Assembly (NCBI GenBank): GCA_027619595.1
Contig: JAQCHP010000023.1
Location: 1 to 46,566, forward strand
DNA: 46,566 bases
Direction: 5' to 3'
Origin: Planctomycetota bacterium
Lineage (GTDB): Bacteria > Planctomycetota > Planctomycetia > Pirellulales > Pirellulaceae
The notes under the pieces: generated by a model
Seen by the model: only the letters and a program-made list of their open reading frames with translations
Told to the model about the DNA's origin: nothing
The model's database searches: none
Position numbers and translations under genes: made by a program
Shown here: piece by piece, positions 9,633-18,030 of the stretch
Layout: every line of letters starts with the position of its first letter
Position numbering within the stretch: position 1 is the first letter of the stretch

Positions 9633-10229
9633 ATGTTAGACCGGAACATCCTCCAGTTTGAACGATTTCGCGGCTACCTTTGCGTTTTGGCAAGTATGGG
9701 ATTGGATCGAAATGTAGCGCACAAAGTTGATGCGTCGGATATCGTGCAACAAACATTGCTTCATGCTCTCGAGGCCCGCTCGCAATTCCGAGGCACCACC
9801 GATGCGGAATGTATTGCATGGCTGCGGCAGATACTCACCAACAACCTGGCGCACTGTGTGCGCGACCTTCATCGGGATAAACGAGACGTAAGTCGCGAGA
9901 AGTCGCTCGATCAACGGTTGGAGCAGTCCTCATTGTGCCTGCTAGGTATCCTCGGCGTCGACGATACAAGTCCGTTGTCCAAAATGGAGAACGAAGAACA
10001 GCGACTACGGATTGTGGATTTGCTGAGTCAAATGGAGCCCCACCAGCGCGACGTACTTTGGCTGAAGTATTGGCATGACTTGACCTTAGTCGAGATCGCG
10101 ATGCGATTGCAAATCTCCACGCCTGCCGCCGCCGGAATTCTGTACCGCGGACTCAAACAGTTACGAAGGCATTTTGACTCCCAATTCAGCCCCTCCGACT
10201 ATTCCGCTGCCGGTGAGGGCGATCGATGA
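9633..10229 (+). CDS. ECF-type RNA polymerase sigma factor (planctomycete kinase-linked type)
   Basis: 198 aa from ATG 9633. Region 2 covers about residues 10-90 (DASDIVQQTLLHALE, with the promoter-melting segment FRGTTDAECIAWLRQIL). Region 4 covers about residues 125-185 (LSQMEPHQRDVLWLKYWHDLTLVEIAMRL), a helix-turn-helix for the -35 element. No anti-sigma gene is adjacent. Instead the TGA overlaps the ATG of a Ser/Thr kinase (ATGA, 10226-10229), an arrangement typical of planctomycetes, so phosphorylation may control its activity (inference). It lies only 7 bp after hpnG. Confidence 0.88.
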   Translation: MLDRNILQFERFRGYLCVLASMGLDRNVAHKVDASDIVQQTLLHALEARSQFRGTTDAECIAWLRQILTNNLAHCVRDLHRDKRDVSREKSLDQRLEQSSLCLLGILGVDDTSPLSKMENEEQRLRIVDLLSQMEPHQRDVLWLKYWHDLTLVEIAMRLQISTPAAAGILYRGLKQLRRHFDSQFSPSDYSAAGEGDR

Positions 10230-11938
10230 CGGGTGGCGCGAATGAATGGCAAAACGACGACGAAGTGGCATGGGAGTCCCTCTTGGCGCACTGCCTGCAG
10301 TGCCTTGAGCAAGGGGAATCGGTGAACCCGCACGAGATCTGCAGCGATCCTCGTCGGGCACAGGAATTGGTCGAGTTTATTGCTGCCCATACAGCGATAT
10401 CCGCTCGATTTCAACGAGCGCGTGAGGCCGTTGTCCCGACGCCGCCACAAGCGGATCGTGTTCTTGCGAATCGTGGCGACTTGCCGGGGGAACTGCGGGC
10501 GACCAGCCCTCTGGATAGCAACTATGTTATTCAAGAGGGAAACTCCACGTTCGGCGGCTACGAATTGGTCCGGGAGGTCAATCGTGGAGGGATGGGAGTG
10601 GTGTTTGAGGCCCGGCACCGAGCACTGGATCGTCGAGTGGCGCTCAAGATGATCAAGGCGGGACATCTGGCAGGCGAAGACGAAATACGTCGGTTTCATA
10701 TTGAGGCCCGCGTGGCTGCCTCGCTGGATCACCCTGGTATCGTTCCTGTGTTCGATGTGGGCGAAGAGCGTGGAATACACTTCTACGCGATGGCGTATAT
10801 TGAAGGACAGACGTTGGCAGAATTAATCGTTACGCGACCGATGGACCCGCAGGTTGCGGCTGGCATCGCACAGCGAACGGCAGTTGCCATTGAATATGCA
10901 CACCAACAGGGGATCGTGCATCGTGATCTTACGCCGGGCAATGTGTTGATCGACGCGAGTGGTGCGCCAAGGGTAATGGACTTTGGTTTAGCCAAGCAGA
11001 TCCATCAAGATGACGGCCTAACTCAAACCGGACAGGTTCTAGGGACGCCGGCGTACATCTCTCCAGAGCAGGTACGAGGTGACGTTACGAGACCGCAGTC
11101 AAGCGATATATACGGATTAGGGGCCTGTTTGTATGCCATGATTACAGGGGTGCCACCGCATCAGGCGACGACTTCATTAGAATTGTTACTGCGTGTTTTG
11201 GAAGCGGAGCCGTTGTCTCCGCGGCGGGTTAATCCTGCTGTGCCGCGACGATTGGAACAGATTTGTCTCCAATGTTTGGAAAAAGATCCACTTCACCGTT
11301 ACGCGTCGATGGCCGAACTAGCTGCGGACTTGACGAGGTTCTTACACGGAGAACCGATCCACGCGGGGCAACGCAGCGTGTTCCGGCAATTGCAGTCGTG
11401 GGCACGCTGTCAGCCAGCCTTGGCGGCCCATCTCGCGGGATTGCTCCCAACGCTAATCGTCGTCCAAGCGGTTTACGTAACTCATGTCATTCTTCGACAA
11501 GCTGCATCCTATAGTTTTGCCCATTCGGGCGCCCTAGTGGCTTGGATCGTGTCCTGTTTTGGTTTGCAACGCCTGTTGACGAGGTATCCGCGATCTTATT
11601 GGGTCCGCTATGCGTGGGCTACCGTGGACGTTGCACTAATGACCCTCATCATCGCCTTAGCTTCCCCTGCGCGAGGACAATTGCTCGTGGGCTATTCAGT
11701 GTTGATCGTTGCAAGTGGAATGTTCCTCCGTGAGAAATTAGTGATTACAACCACCGGGTTAGCGACTGCCGGATATTGCCTTCTGTTGTGGCTCAATCGG
11801 ATCGGACGGCTCGATGTGGAATGGCTACCACGCCCAAGTGATAGCCTTCTTTATCTTGTTGGGTTGAATGTGCTTGGCTGTCTTGTGGCGGTGCATGTAC
11901 GACGCTTGCATGTGCTATCGCGATATTACGAACGCTAG
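10226..11938 (+). CDS. Membrane-anchored Ser/Thr protein kinase (Hanks type)
   Basis: 570 aa. An N-terminal region of about 110 residues precedes the kinase domain (about 112-372): glycine loop NRGGMGVVFEA, Lys141 in VALKMIK, a helix-C Glu near residue 160, the catalytic loop HRDLTPGN (His232-Asn239), Mg-binding DFG at 252-254, and SPEQVRG after the activation segment. The usual Lys two residues after the catalytic Asp (HRDLKPxN) is Thr236 here; the Asp and Asn are intact. After about residue 385 come five or six hydrophobic helices, so the kinase faces the cytoplasm. The start overlaps the sigma-factor stop, so the pair is translationally coupled. The target is unknown, and the sigma factor is the obvious candidate. 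Confidence 0.92.
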   Translation: MTGGANEWQNDDEVAWESLLAHCLQCLEQGESVNPHEICSDPRRAQELVEFIAAHTAISARFQRAREAVVPTPPQADRVLANRGDLPGELRATSPLDSNYVIQEGNSTFGGYELVREVNRGGMGVVFEARHRALDRRVALKMIKAGHLAGEDEIRRFHIEARVAASLDHPGIVPVFDVGEERGIHFYAMAYIEGQTLAELIVTRPMDPQVAAGIAQRTAVAIEYAHQQGIVHRDLTPGNVLIDASGAPRVMDFGLAKQIHQDDGLTQTGQVLGTPAYISPEQVRGDVTRPQSSDIYGLGACLYAMITGVPPHQATTSLELLLRVLEAEPLSPRRVNPAVPRRLEQICLQCLEKDPLHRYASMAELAADLTRFLHGEPIHAGQRSVFRQLQSWARCQPALAAHLAGLLPTLIVVQAVYVTHVILRQAASYSFAHSGALVAWIVSCFGLQRLLTRYPRSYWVRYAWATVDVALMTLIIALASPARGQLLVGYSVLIVASGMFLREKLVITTTGLATAGYCLLLWLNRIGRLDVEWLPRPSDSLLYLVGLNVLGCLVAVHVRRLHVLSRYYER

Positions 11939-12136
11939 GCGGCTGGCTATTTTAATGGATGCCAGCATTGGCGGGAACCTACCGTCTGCAAATTCCGTCA
12001 AGATGTATCTTCCATACCGGTCATACGGGAGGAATGGAATCCCTTGGATACACCGACCGATTTGTCCGAATCAGAAGACCTAGGGCGCGGTCGCGCTTTT
12101 ACGGCAAAAAACTATCTTGGAACAGGAATGGATGCC

Positions 12137-12240
12137 ATGTTCGCTCGCATTAGAACTCTTGGCGGATGGGCCGTAGGCGCCGTCGGAGCGTTACTTCTAG
12201 CGGCACCCTTGTTTGGTCAACACTGCAGTTCGTGTAGTGG
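12137..12240 (+). pseudogene. N-terminal signal-peptide segment of the disrupted beta-barrel-like gene
   Basis: ATG 12137, with AGGAATGG just upstream, begins a typical signal peptide: MFARIRT, then a hydrophobic core (VGAVGALLLAAPLFG). It is in a different frame from the main body of the protein that starts immediately after. Without it the outer-membrane-type protein has no export signal, so I read it as the true N-terminus separated by a one-base shift between about 12225 and 12245. An alternative in-frame ATG lies at 12128. Confidence 0.6.
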
Positions 12241-13049
12241 CGCCAGATGGAACCGCCGAGTTGTCGGGCGAAGAGGGCGGTGCGTTGCCGCAGGTGGAAC
12301 CTGATGGAACTGCCGATGTGCCATCGCTATCAAGTTCCGGGAACCGACCTTCAGCGTCTGACTTAGCAGGTCTTTCCGGTGGGATGGGCGCAGCGCAGGG
12401 AAATAACGGCGTACCTAGCATGATAGGCGACTTTTTTGCGGGTGGATTCCGTTACGGAGCAGCACTCAATAATGCAACGGCTTCGCCGGCCGGCTCGGAT
12501 CGACGAGTCAAGTTTTCGGACAACAACAGCCCGTTTCCTCAAAATCGAATCGTATTCAACTACAACCACTTTCACAACGCGCTCGTCGACATCAACGCGC
12601 AGGACCAGAGCGTGAATCGCTACACTTTTGGCCTGGAGCGTTTAATTGGTGACGGAATGAGTTCGTGGGAAGTGCGAGTACCGTTTGCCGGTACGTTGGC
12701 ATCCGATCAGTTCCAAGACAGTGCCGATACGACGTCGACCGAGTTTGGTAACATCGCGTTCGCATTGAAGCGACTTCTCTATCAGGGGCCGTGCTTTGCG
12801 ATTTCGGCGGGGTTAGGCACCGTCTTGCCTACCGGCGACGATAGTGCGGTCTTTGACGATGGGTCGATACCAGCACCGATCGTGACGTTCGATAATGATG
12901 CCGTTCACCTTCAGCCCTTTATTGGTGTCTACGCACCGCGTGGCCGCAGCTTCCATCAAGTATTTGCCCAGCTTGATTTTGACGTAAACGGAAACGACGT
13001 TACTACGAGTGACGGAAGCCAATTTGGCGGAGCGCAAGGGCGATTATAG
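12213..13049 (+). CDS. Beta-barrel-like outer-membrane protein, main fragment (ends at in-frame TAG)
   Basis: Not assigned to a named family. The open frame of 278 codons begins at a TTG, unlikely as a real start because the signal peptide is encoded just upstream in another frame. It has a low-complexity Gly/Ser/Pro segment with two PDGTA copies. Alternating hydrophobic/polar strands follow (for example NRIVFNYNHFHNAL, FAISAGLGTVLPTGDD, FIGVYAPRGRSFHQVFAQ), as in planctomycete porin- or transporter-like barrels. The frame stops at TAG 13047-13049, yet coding continues in the same frame to 13373, so the stop looks like a nonsense change (CAG to TAG is the simplest). Full length without the two lesions would be about 410 aa. 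It follows the sigma-kinase pair but is separated from it by 198 bp. Confidence 0.6.
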   Translation: MVNTAVRVVAPDGTAELSGEEGGALPQVEPDGTADVPSLSSSGNRPSASDLAGLSGGMGAAQGNNGVPSMIGDFFAGGFRYGAALNNATASPAGSDRRVKFSDNNSPFPQNRIVFNYNHFHNALVDINAQDQSVNRYTFGLERLIGDGMSSWEVRVPFAGTLASDQFQDSADTTSTEFGNIAFALKRLLYQGPCFAISAGLGTVLPTGDDSAVFDDGSIPAPIVTFDNDAVHLQPFIGVYAPRGRSFHQVFAQLDFDVNGNDVTTSDGSQFGGAQGRL

Positions 13050-13373
13050 GACCAGACACTCTTGTTCTTGGACTACTCCTACGGTTACTGGCTTTTCCAA
13101 AACCGTTGTCACTCCTTCGTGCAAGGACTGGCACCTATGATCGAATTGCACTATTCGACAACCACACAAGATCAAGACTATGGCCCGTTTGTCGGCACGG
13201 GCTTATTTACCGAAGACTCTCGCTTGGACGTATTGAATTTAACCGGCGGATTTCTGGTGCAGTTCACCCCCATGTCCTACATGAAGGTGGGTGGCGTGGC
13301 ACCGTTGCGAACCACTGGATCTGACAAGGCCTTCGACGCCGAGTTCGGCTTGCAGTTTACTCGACGGTATTAA
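13050..13373 (+). pseudogene. C-terminal continuation of the beta-barrel-like protein after the TAG
   Basis: In frame with the preceding fragment across TAG 13047. It reads DQTLLFLDYSYGYWL and ends in FDAEFGLQFTRRY with a terminal aromatic residue, as expected for the last strands of an outer-membrane barrel. It has no ribosome site of its own, so it is unlikely to be a separate gene. Confidence 0.65.
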
Positions 13374-13400
13374 TCTCAACGACAGCAGCCATGGACCGAT

Positions 13401-15377
13401 TTACTCCTTGACGGCCAGCCTTGTTCGGGGAGATGTGGGAACTGGGTTGGCCGCCTGTGAATTTGCTGACCCTGGTGTTTGAGCGGTGGTGAGCGGTATG
13501 TGAGCGATGCGGAGCAGGTCCGAAGGGCCGGCGGTGGGGATTTGAGGGACTTCATCTCCGGCCGACTCCTGTTGGACCATGGCCCGCACGTATCTCGCGA
13601 CCTCGGGCAAAGTTACCACTCCGTCGCGATCCGAATCGGCAGGCCCGTTCAAGCCAGCGAGGAGGTGGAACGTGAATCGCCCCATGTTTTTTTCTCTGAG
13701 TTCGGCGGCTTCCTGACGCCCTTGGGATGCCGTAAGCGTCATGATCATGTCGTTCTGGAGAACACGCACGGCCGCTTTCAGTTCGCGTTGACGCAGTGGT
13801 TGGATCGCGCCACTATGGCAGGTGTCGAGCACTACCAATTTACGGCACGGAATATCAGCTAGTCGCGAAAAGTCAGCAAACGACAAACAGTCATTGTATT
13901 GACGCGCAAGGACGTCCGATAATCGACTGTTGGCCGTCAAGTAATAGTAATTGTCGTCTTCTGGATCACGGATGCCGTGACCCGACAAGAAAATGACGAG
14001 CAAATCGTCCGGTTGTGCGGAGGTACGTAGTTCGTTGGCCGTTTGATTGATCGCCATTTCCCACATGGGCCGTGTTACACGTTGATTGAGGAGGGCCAAG
14101 GTTTGGCTTCGATAGAATTGCGATGTACGCTTCTCCAAAGTGCTCTTGAGTTGAACGACATTGTTCACGGCGAAGTCGAGAGATTGGACCTGTCGGTCGT
14201 GATAGTCGTTGATGCCTGCGGTGACGAGATAAAGCCGCGATCGACCTCGCTTGGGCAACGCCGAACGAGCTAGTTCCACGGTCGCTTCATCGGCCAGTTC
14301 TTGGTCAGTTGATGCAATCACGTGGATAAGTAGCTTGGGATCGTGCGGCAGATGAGCCTGCCATTGGTAGGTGTGTTTTTGCCATTGTTCGTTGTCACGA
14401 GTGACACTTTCTATTCCGCGCAAGACGCGATGCGTGGCCACAACACCATTGGCAAACGCCTTGGGTGGGACCAGTGTTTGACCTGTGCGCACGAAGATTT
14501 CGGCGGTAATGTCGAGCTTGTCCCCGTCGACCGACTGCTCGGGTTGCGGTGTCAGCAACTGAATGTGAGGCCGAAGTCGGTGGGCGCTTACGATTGCATG
14601 TTCCGGACTGGCGGGAGATTCTTGGTGCGACAGACGAAATGCATCTTCCAGATTTCCAGCGTTGAGGAGTCGCGACATGACATTGGGACGTTCGAGCGAT
14701 GCCCGCAATTGGGCGGCTAGGAAAAAGTCGGGCATCAGATAGAGCCCGCGGTTGAATTGCCAGCCAAATAAGCGATGCCCTTCAAAGGACGCGTCGTAAT
14801 AGCCTGCCGGAGTCCAATAGGCCCATTCCCGGTCGGTCGAGATGACCAGTGAGACCAACGGCTGCCAGGCCGGCACCGATTGGAAGGATTTCTCGAAATT
14901 TCGACCGCGCGTTAAGGTAAAGGTGACGGGCGTTCTCCAGTCGTTTTCTTCCAAGTGGCGGATCATTTCCTGTGGCGATTCCGTGTCACGGTACCCATTA
15001 TTGGCGTCCGCCACTTGGGCCTTCGTTGGGGGAGCTTCGACCCATCGCAAACGGCGGATCGTGTCACCGGACCGCAGGCCTCGAAAGTAAAGGGGGCTGT
15101 CGGCGCGGAGTTCACTTACGATGAGCTGTTCGTCGGTCACGCTGAAGCGTGCTCCCCACCGTAACAATTGAGGGTTCTCTGTATCCAATCCCTCCATATT
15201 CCAAATTCTTGCCGTGCCATCATCCGAAGCAGACGCCAAGTACCGTCGATCTGCGGAGATGCTGAGCGAACTTACACGTGCTCCATGGCCGCGGAATTGC
15301 CGCAAAAGGGGGGCGTCGCCACTGTCAGCTAGGCGATAGATGTAGATGTTATTGTGGCCACTCGTGGCGATGGCCAC
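13401..15377 (-). CDS. Caspase-like (C14) protease with WD40 and PDZ-like domains, C-terminal fragment after an in-frame TGA
   Basis: 658 codons from a GTG at 15377. Order: a last WD40 repeat (LASASDDGTARIWNME); a PDZ-like segment (VSELRADSPLYFRGLRSGDTIRRL); a region with WAYWTPAGYYDAS; an Ig-like stretch; then a caspase/metacaspase domain from about residue 390. The catalytic dyad is His467 (IFLSGHG) and Cys520 (VLDTCHSG). Residues 581-592 (DSDRDGVVTLPE) match a canonical EF-hand calcium loop. The tail is Pro/Ser-rich. The same frame continues upstream through TGA at 15408-15410 into the WD40 fragment, so this is probably the C-terminal half of one protein. The protease part is intact. Its target is unknown. 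Confidence 0.8.
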   Translation of the reverse strand: MAIATSGHNNIYIYRLADSGDAPLLRQFRGHGARVSSLSISADRRYLASASDDGTARIWNMEGLDTENPQLLRWGARFSVTDEQLIVSELRADSPLYFRGLRSGDTIRRLRWVEAPPTKAQVADANNGYRDTESPQEMIRHLEENDWRTPVTFTLTRGRNFEKSFQSVPAWQPLVSLVISTDREWAYWTPAGYYDASFEGHRLFGWQFNRGLYLMPDFFLAAQLRASLERPNVMSRLLNAGNLEDAFRLSHQESPASPEHAIVSAHRLRPHIQLLTPQPEQSVDGDKLDITAEIFVRTGQTLVPPKAFANGVVATHRVLRGIESVTRDNEQWQKHTYQWQAHLPHDPKLLIHVIASTDQELADEATVELARSALPKRGRSRLYLVTAGINDYHDRQVQSLDFAVNNVVQLKSTLEKRTSQFYRSQTLALLNQRVTRPMWEMAINQTANELRTSAQPDDLLVIFLSGHGIRDPEDDNYYYLTANSRLSDVLARQYNDCLSFADFSRLADIPCRKLVVLDTCHSGAIQPLRQRELKAAVRVLQNDMIMTLTASQGRQEAAELREKNMGRFTFHLLAGLNGPADSDRDGVVTLPEVARYVRAMVQQESAGDEVPQIPTAGPSDLLRIAHIPLTTAQTPGSANSQAANPVPTSPRTRLAVKE

Positions 15378-15407
15378 CGCAAACGGTTGACCGTCGCTGT
15401 CGGGGAT

Positions 15408-17279
15408 TCAAGTCCAGGCCGTGGGTAAGCCAAAATACTGTATTGCGAATCGAATTCGGCATTGTTTTGCCTGACGCGGTTGGCCCTGACTACCGCCTGT
15501 GAGCCAATAAACATCCGATTTCTGTTCGTCGCGTTTGAATTTCCAGCCACCTTGAAAACGTGTTATTTCCATCCACTCGTTCGTCTTCGTATCGATTGCA
15601 CTGGCCTTCTGGGACTCTTCCAAAGTTGAAAGTTGAACCTGCTGCGTGTCAAAGATGTGGACCGTTGCGGCAGATGGGTCTTTCGACGACGGGCAAGTTA
15701 TCCTGAGACGATATTTTCCCGGTTGGGCGGGAAAGGCAACCCGCGTTGGGACATCAATTGCTCCGCGCAGGCGTTGCGGAACCGACGGCGACTGATGGAG
15801 ATCGTGCACTTCCACAAGTCGGTCTAAGGCCACAGCTGCAAATTGCCCGTTGGGGCTCAAGGCGCACGCGCGAACGGGCCCGGAGGTCGATTGGTAACTC
15901 AACTGTTTCGGATTGCGAAGAATTGTTGTATCCCAAATTTGCCAGCTGGGCTTCTTTTTGGCGTTCAAGATGGTGGTCCCAACGAGGAGACGTTGGCCGT
16001 TTTGCGATAGGGACAGTGCAAATGCGGGTCCGTCGAGAGCGACTGTCTTGAACTGAGGATTGTTGCCCAGCTGCCAGATGGTCAATTGACCGTGGCCATC
16101 ACAAGTTGCTATTCGTTCGGGCTGTTCGGCGACGGCGATTGTCGTGACGAATCCATGGTGTGTTGGCCCTGTTGGATGGAGCAAGCGAGGTGGGTCGGAT
16201 CCATCTAACGGAATACGGACCAGATTCCATTCAGGAGTCCCGTCGGAGGCAAACGAGGTAAACTGAGGAGCAATCGCATAGTCGCCGACGACAGCGATAG
16301 GAGAGAAGCCGCGAAAGGGCTCCAGCTTTTCGGCTATTTCGGCGCCGTATTGCTGGCTATCCGAGGGGACGATTACCAGCCGATTCCATTGATTTTCCCC
16401 TCGCGTCCAAACCGTTATTTTCCCTTGACGGTCACTGGCGACAAGACGCGGAATACCGTCCTGATGGGCGAATTGAAGGCCGGTGATTACTTGACGCGGT
16501 TCTTGCGACTTGTCAGGCTCGACCAACGTTGCACGCCAGTCCCCCGTGTGCGGATCGACCAGCCAAATCTCGGAATGTCCTCCCATTGCCCCATGCCCGG
16601 CCATAGCGAGCAGATCGGGTGCGGCGGTGACTGCGTGGACGTGACCCAATGGGCCACGATGAACTTGCCAGCGAATCGTTCGTTCGTACTGCCAGCGACT
16701 GTCTGCCGACATCTCGTCGTCGCGTTGCCAAATCAGCGTATGTTTGTCTTCGCCAGCTGCAACCAATCGGCTTCCATCTTGAGTAAACGTCAGTGAGCGT
16801 ACCGGCGCGATGGGGCCTCGGCTTTGCAATCGCAACCAGGGGACCTCGTCCACTGCTTTTCCCTGCGCGTCAGACAGGAGGTCTTCGGCTGGCTTTGCGT
16901 CGGTAGTCGATTCCATTGGGCTGGAATCGTGAGCGGGTAAACTTGGCGGCGGATCGGTTTGATTCATTGCGACCGGCCATGTGGACTCCTCGGGCAATGG
17001 TCGGGGGACGGGCAGATCGGCAGTCACTGCCGGTTGGTTCTCCGTCTTGAGCGGTGGAGGGCCGTCGGGCGGCACCGCGACGGCCGAAGGAATCGATTGT
17101 CCCGGCCATAACGATTCATCCGGCAAAGTTGAAACGGCGCGAATATCACCCGGCCATGAATCTTCACTTGGTAATGCGGGTTGGGCCAGGTCGGCTTTGC
17201 GAGGATCTGTTCCGGAGGCTGGCCAGTGCGAAGCTGATCCAGTTCGATAGGACCACGGCAAAACCAGCACTGGCGGCAA
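15408..17279 (-). CDS. WD40-repeat N-terminal fragment of the WD40-PDZ-caspase protein
   Basis: A 623-codon frame beginning at a TTG, with the true start uncertain. Three LPxExxWPx repeats (LPSEDSWPGD, LPDESLWPGQ, LPEESTWPVA) lie in a proline-rich linker. At least five WD40 blades follow, with GH/WD-type ends (GSRLVAAGEDKHTLIWQ, ERIATCDGHGQLTIWQLG, GQFAAVALDRLVEVHDL). It ends at TGA 15408-15410, but the next ten in-frame codons lead straight into the caspase fragment. Combined length is about 1290 aa. A hydrophobic segment encoded in another frame at 17170-17379, starting with ATG 17379, may be the real N-terminus with a membrane anchor. That would need one more frameshift near 17.2 kb. The WD40 propeller probably binds a partner. 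Confidence 0.75.
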   Translation of the reverse strand: MPPVLVLPWSYRTGSASHWPASGTDPRKADLAQPALPSEDSWPGDIRAVSTLPDESLWPGQSIPSAVAVPPDGPPPLKTENQPAVTADLPVPRPLPEESTWPVAMNQTDPPPSLPAHDSSPMESTTDAKPAEDLLSDAQGKAVDEVPWLRLQSRGPIAPVRSLTFTQDGSRLVAAGEDKHTLIWQRDDEMSADSRWQYERTIRWQVHRGPLGHVHAVTAAPDLLAMAGHGAMGGHSEIWLVDPHTGDWRATLVEPDKSQEPRQVITGLQFAHQDGIPRLVASDRQGKITVWTRGENQWNRLVIVPSDSQQYGAEIAEKLEPFRGFSPIAVVGDYAIAPQFTSFASDGTPEWNLVRIPLDGSDPPRLLHPTGPTHHGFVTTIAVAEQPERIATCDGHGQLTIWQLGNNPQFKTVALDGPAFALSLSQNGQRLLVGTTILNAKKKPSWQIWDTTILRNPKQLSYQSTSGPVRACALSPNGQFAAVALDRLVEVHDLHQSPSVPQRLRGAIDVPTRVAFPAQPGKYRLRITCPSSKDPSAATVHIFDTQQVQLSTLEESQKASAIDTKTNEWMEITRFQGGWKFKRDEQKSDVYWLTGGSQGQPRQAKQCRIRFAIQYFGLPTAWT

Positions 17280-17379
17280 TATGAGTCACCGCTCTCCATC
17301 GTTGACTGGGTCGCGTTTTCGTGATGGCATGACGCGTCCGAGAGGGCTCCGGATCGAACAAGCGGTGTCTTATAAGCAT
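17164..17379 (-). pseudogene. Possible N-terminal membrane-anchor segment of the WD40-caspase protein in a shifted frame
   Basis: ATG 17379 starts a 71-codon frame: a basic stretch (KTRPSQRWRAV), then a hydrophobic helix (ASAGFAVVLSNWISFALASL), a plausible type II anchor. Its frame differs from the WD40 frame. The LPxExxWPx repeats show that the WD40 frame must hold from about 17180 downwards, so a shift between about 17180 and 17260 would join them. This is inference; the start at TTG 17279 remains possible. Confidence 0.35.
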
Positions 17380-17706
17380 AATTTTTCACTTGCGGTAAGG
17401 GAGGCGTGCATCGACGGCTCGACGGAATCCACTCCCCTCAAGAGGTTTTCGCTCGTACCGAGTCGCGGGTTGCGAAAAAAACACCGAAATCTTGCTGACG
17501 TAGAGCGGGGCCACGATCGCCTGTCTTGTGTCGCTCTCTCCAATTCTTGCGTATTCTTAATTTTAGCAGGCAACCGCCTAGCCCAGAGGCACGATAACCG
17601 AGAAGGTTTACAATGACAACTTTGGCCGGCCTCATGGCAGGCGATTTTGCCGTGCGGCCACCGTGTCGCCTCAACGCTTCTCGTGGTTGAATAAGGAAAT
17701 AGATGC
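17380..17706. other. Spacer between the divergent WD40-caspase and VWA genes
   Basis: No convincing gene. This 327-bp stretch must hold promoters for both divergent genes. An A/T-rich block near 17552-17572 is the most promoter-like part, but I see no strong -35/-10 pair. AAGGAAATAG at 17694-17703 is the probable ribosome site of the VWA gene. Confidence 0.5.
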
Positions 17707-18030
17707 ATGAAGAATTTCTTACTTACCAAGGTGGGCGTGAGGACAATCGATGCCCTGGTTTTGACCTCGCTGACATCAGTGTTGTTGCTCACTACGTCAT
17801 TAATAGCAGAACAAGAGCCGCTCGTAGCGAGGTCGCCAGTACAGAATGCGCTGGAGACGATATTCAGTCCGCAACGGGCTCCCGCCAAAAAGACGATGGG
17901 TTTGCTGCAAAGAAGTTTCCTGGACTTGGCGGACGCCGCGCAGCCGAAGCTGCAGATTGCCTTTGTCATCGACGGAACGACGAGTATGGGTGAGAGCTTG
18001 GCAGGCGCCGTGCCGCGCTCGGCCAAATGA
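17707..18030 (+). CDS. VWA-domain protein, N-terminal fragment (frameshifted)
   Basis: Starts at ATG 17707 after AAGGA. It has a basic N-terminus and a hydrophobic segment at about residues 16-34 (ALVLTSLTSVLLLTTSLIA) acting as signal or anchor, then the start of a von Willebrand A domain (LQIAFVIDGTTSMGES) with a MIDAS-like D-x-T-x-S from Asp89. The frame breaks a few codons later. Inserting one base in GGCGCCGTGCC near 18005 restores GVRAALGQMTDD and joins it exactly to the next frame. So this and the following entry are one gene, about 715 aa, with a one-base deletion. Confidence 0.75.
   Translation: MKNFLLTKVGVRTIDALVLTSLTSVLLLTTSLIAEQEPLVARSPVQNALETIFSPQRAPAKKTMGLLQRSFLDLADAAQPKLQIAFVIDGTTSMGESLAGAVPRSAK

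Noticed and set aside
15408-15410. Selenocysteine at the TGA in the WD40-caspase gene
   Set aside because: The position is in a propeller strand, not an active site, and a neighbouring gene has a TAG lesion, so a general lesion or error is simpler. I could not fold the region for a SECIS.
17438-17674. Gene in the caspase/VWA spacer
   Set aside because: Frames are short, overlap on both strands, and lack start signals or motifs.
12137-18030. Alternative genetic code
   Set aside because: Both TAG and TGA appear as interrupting codons only in this short region, and both serve as normal stops elsewhere (TGA ends shc, TAG ends leuA).
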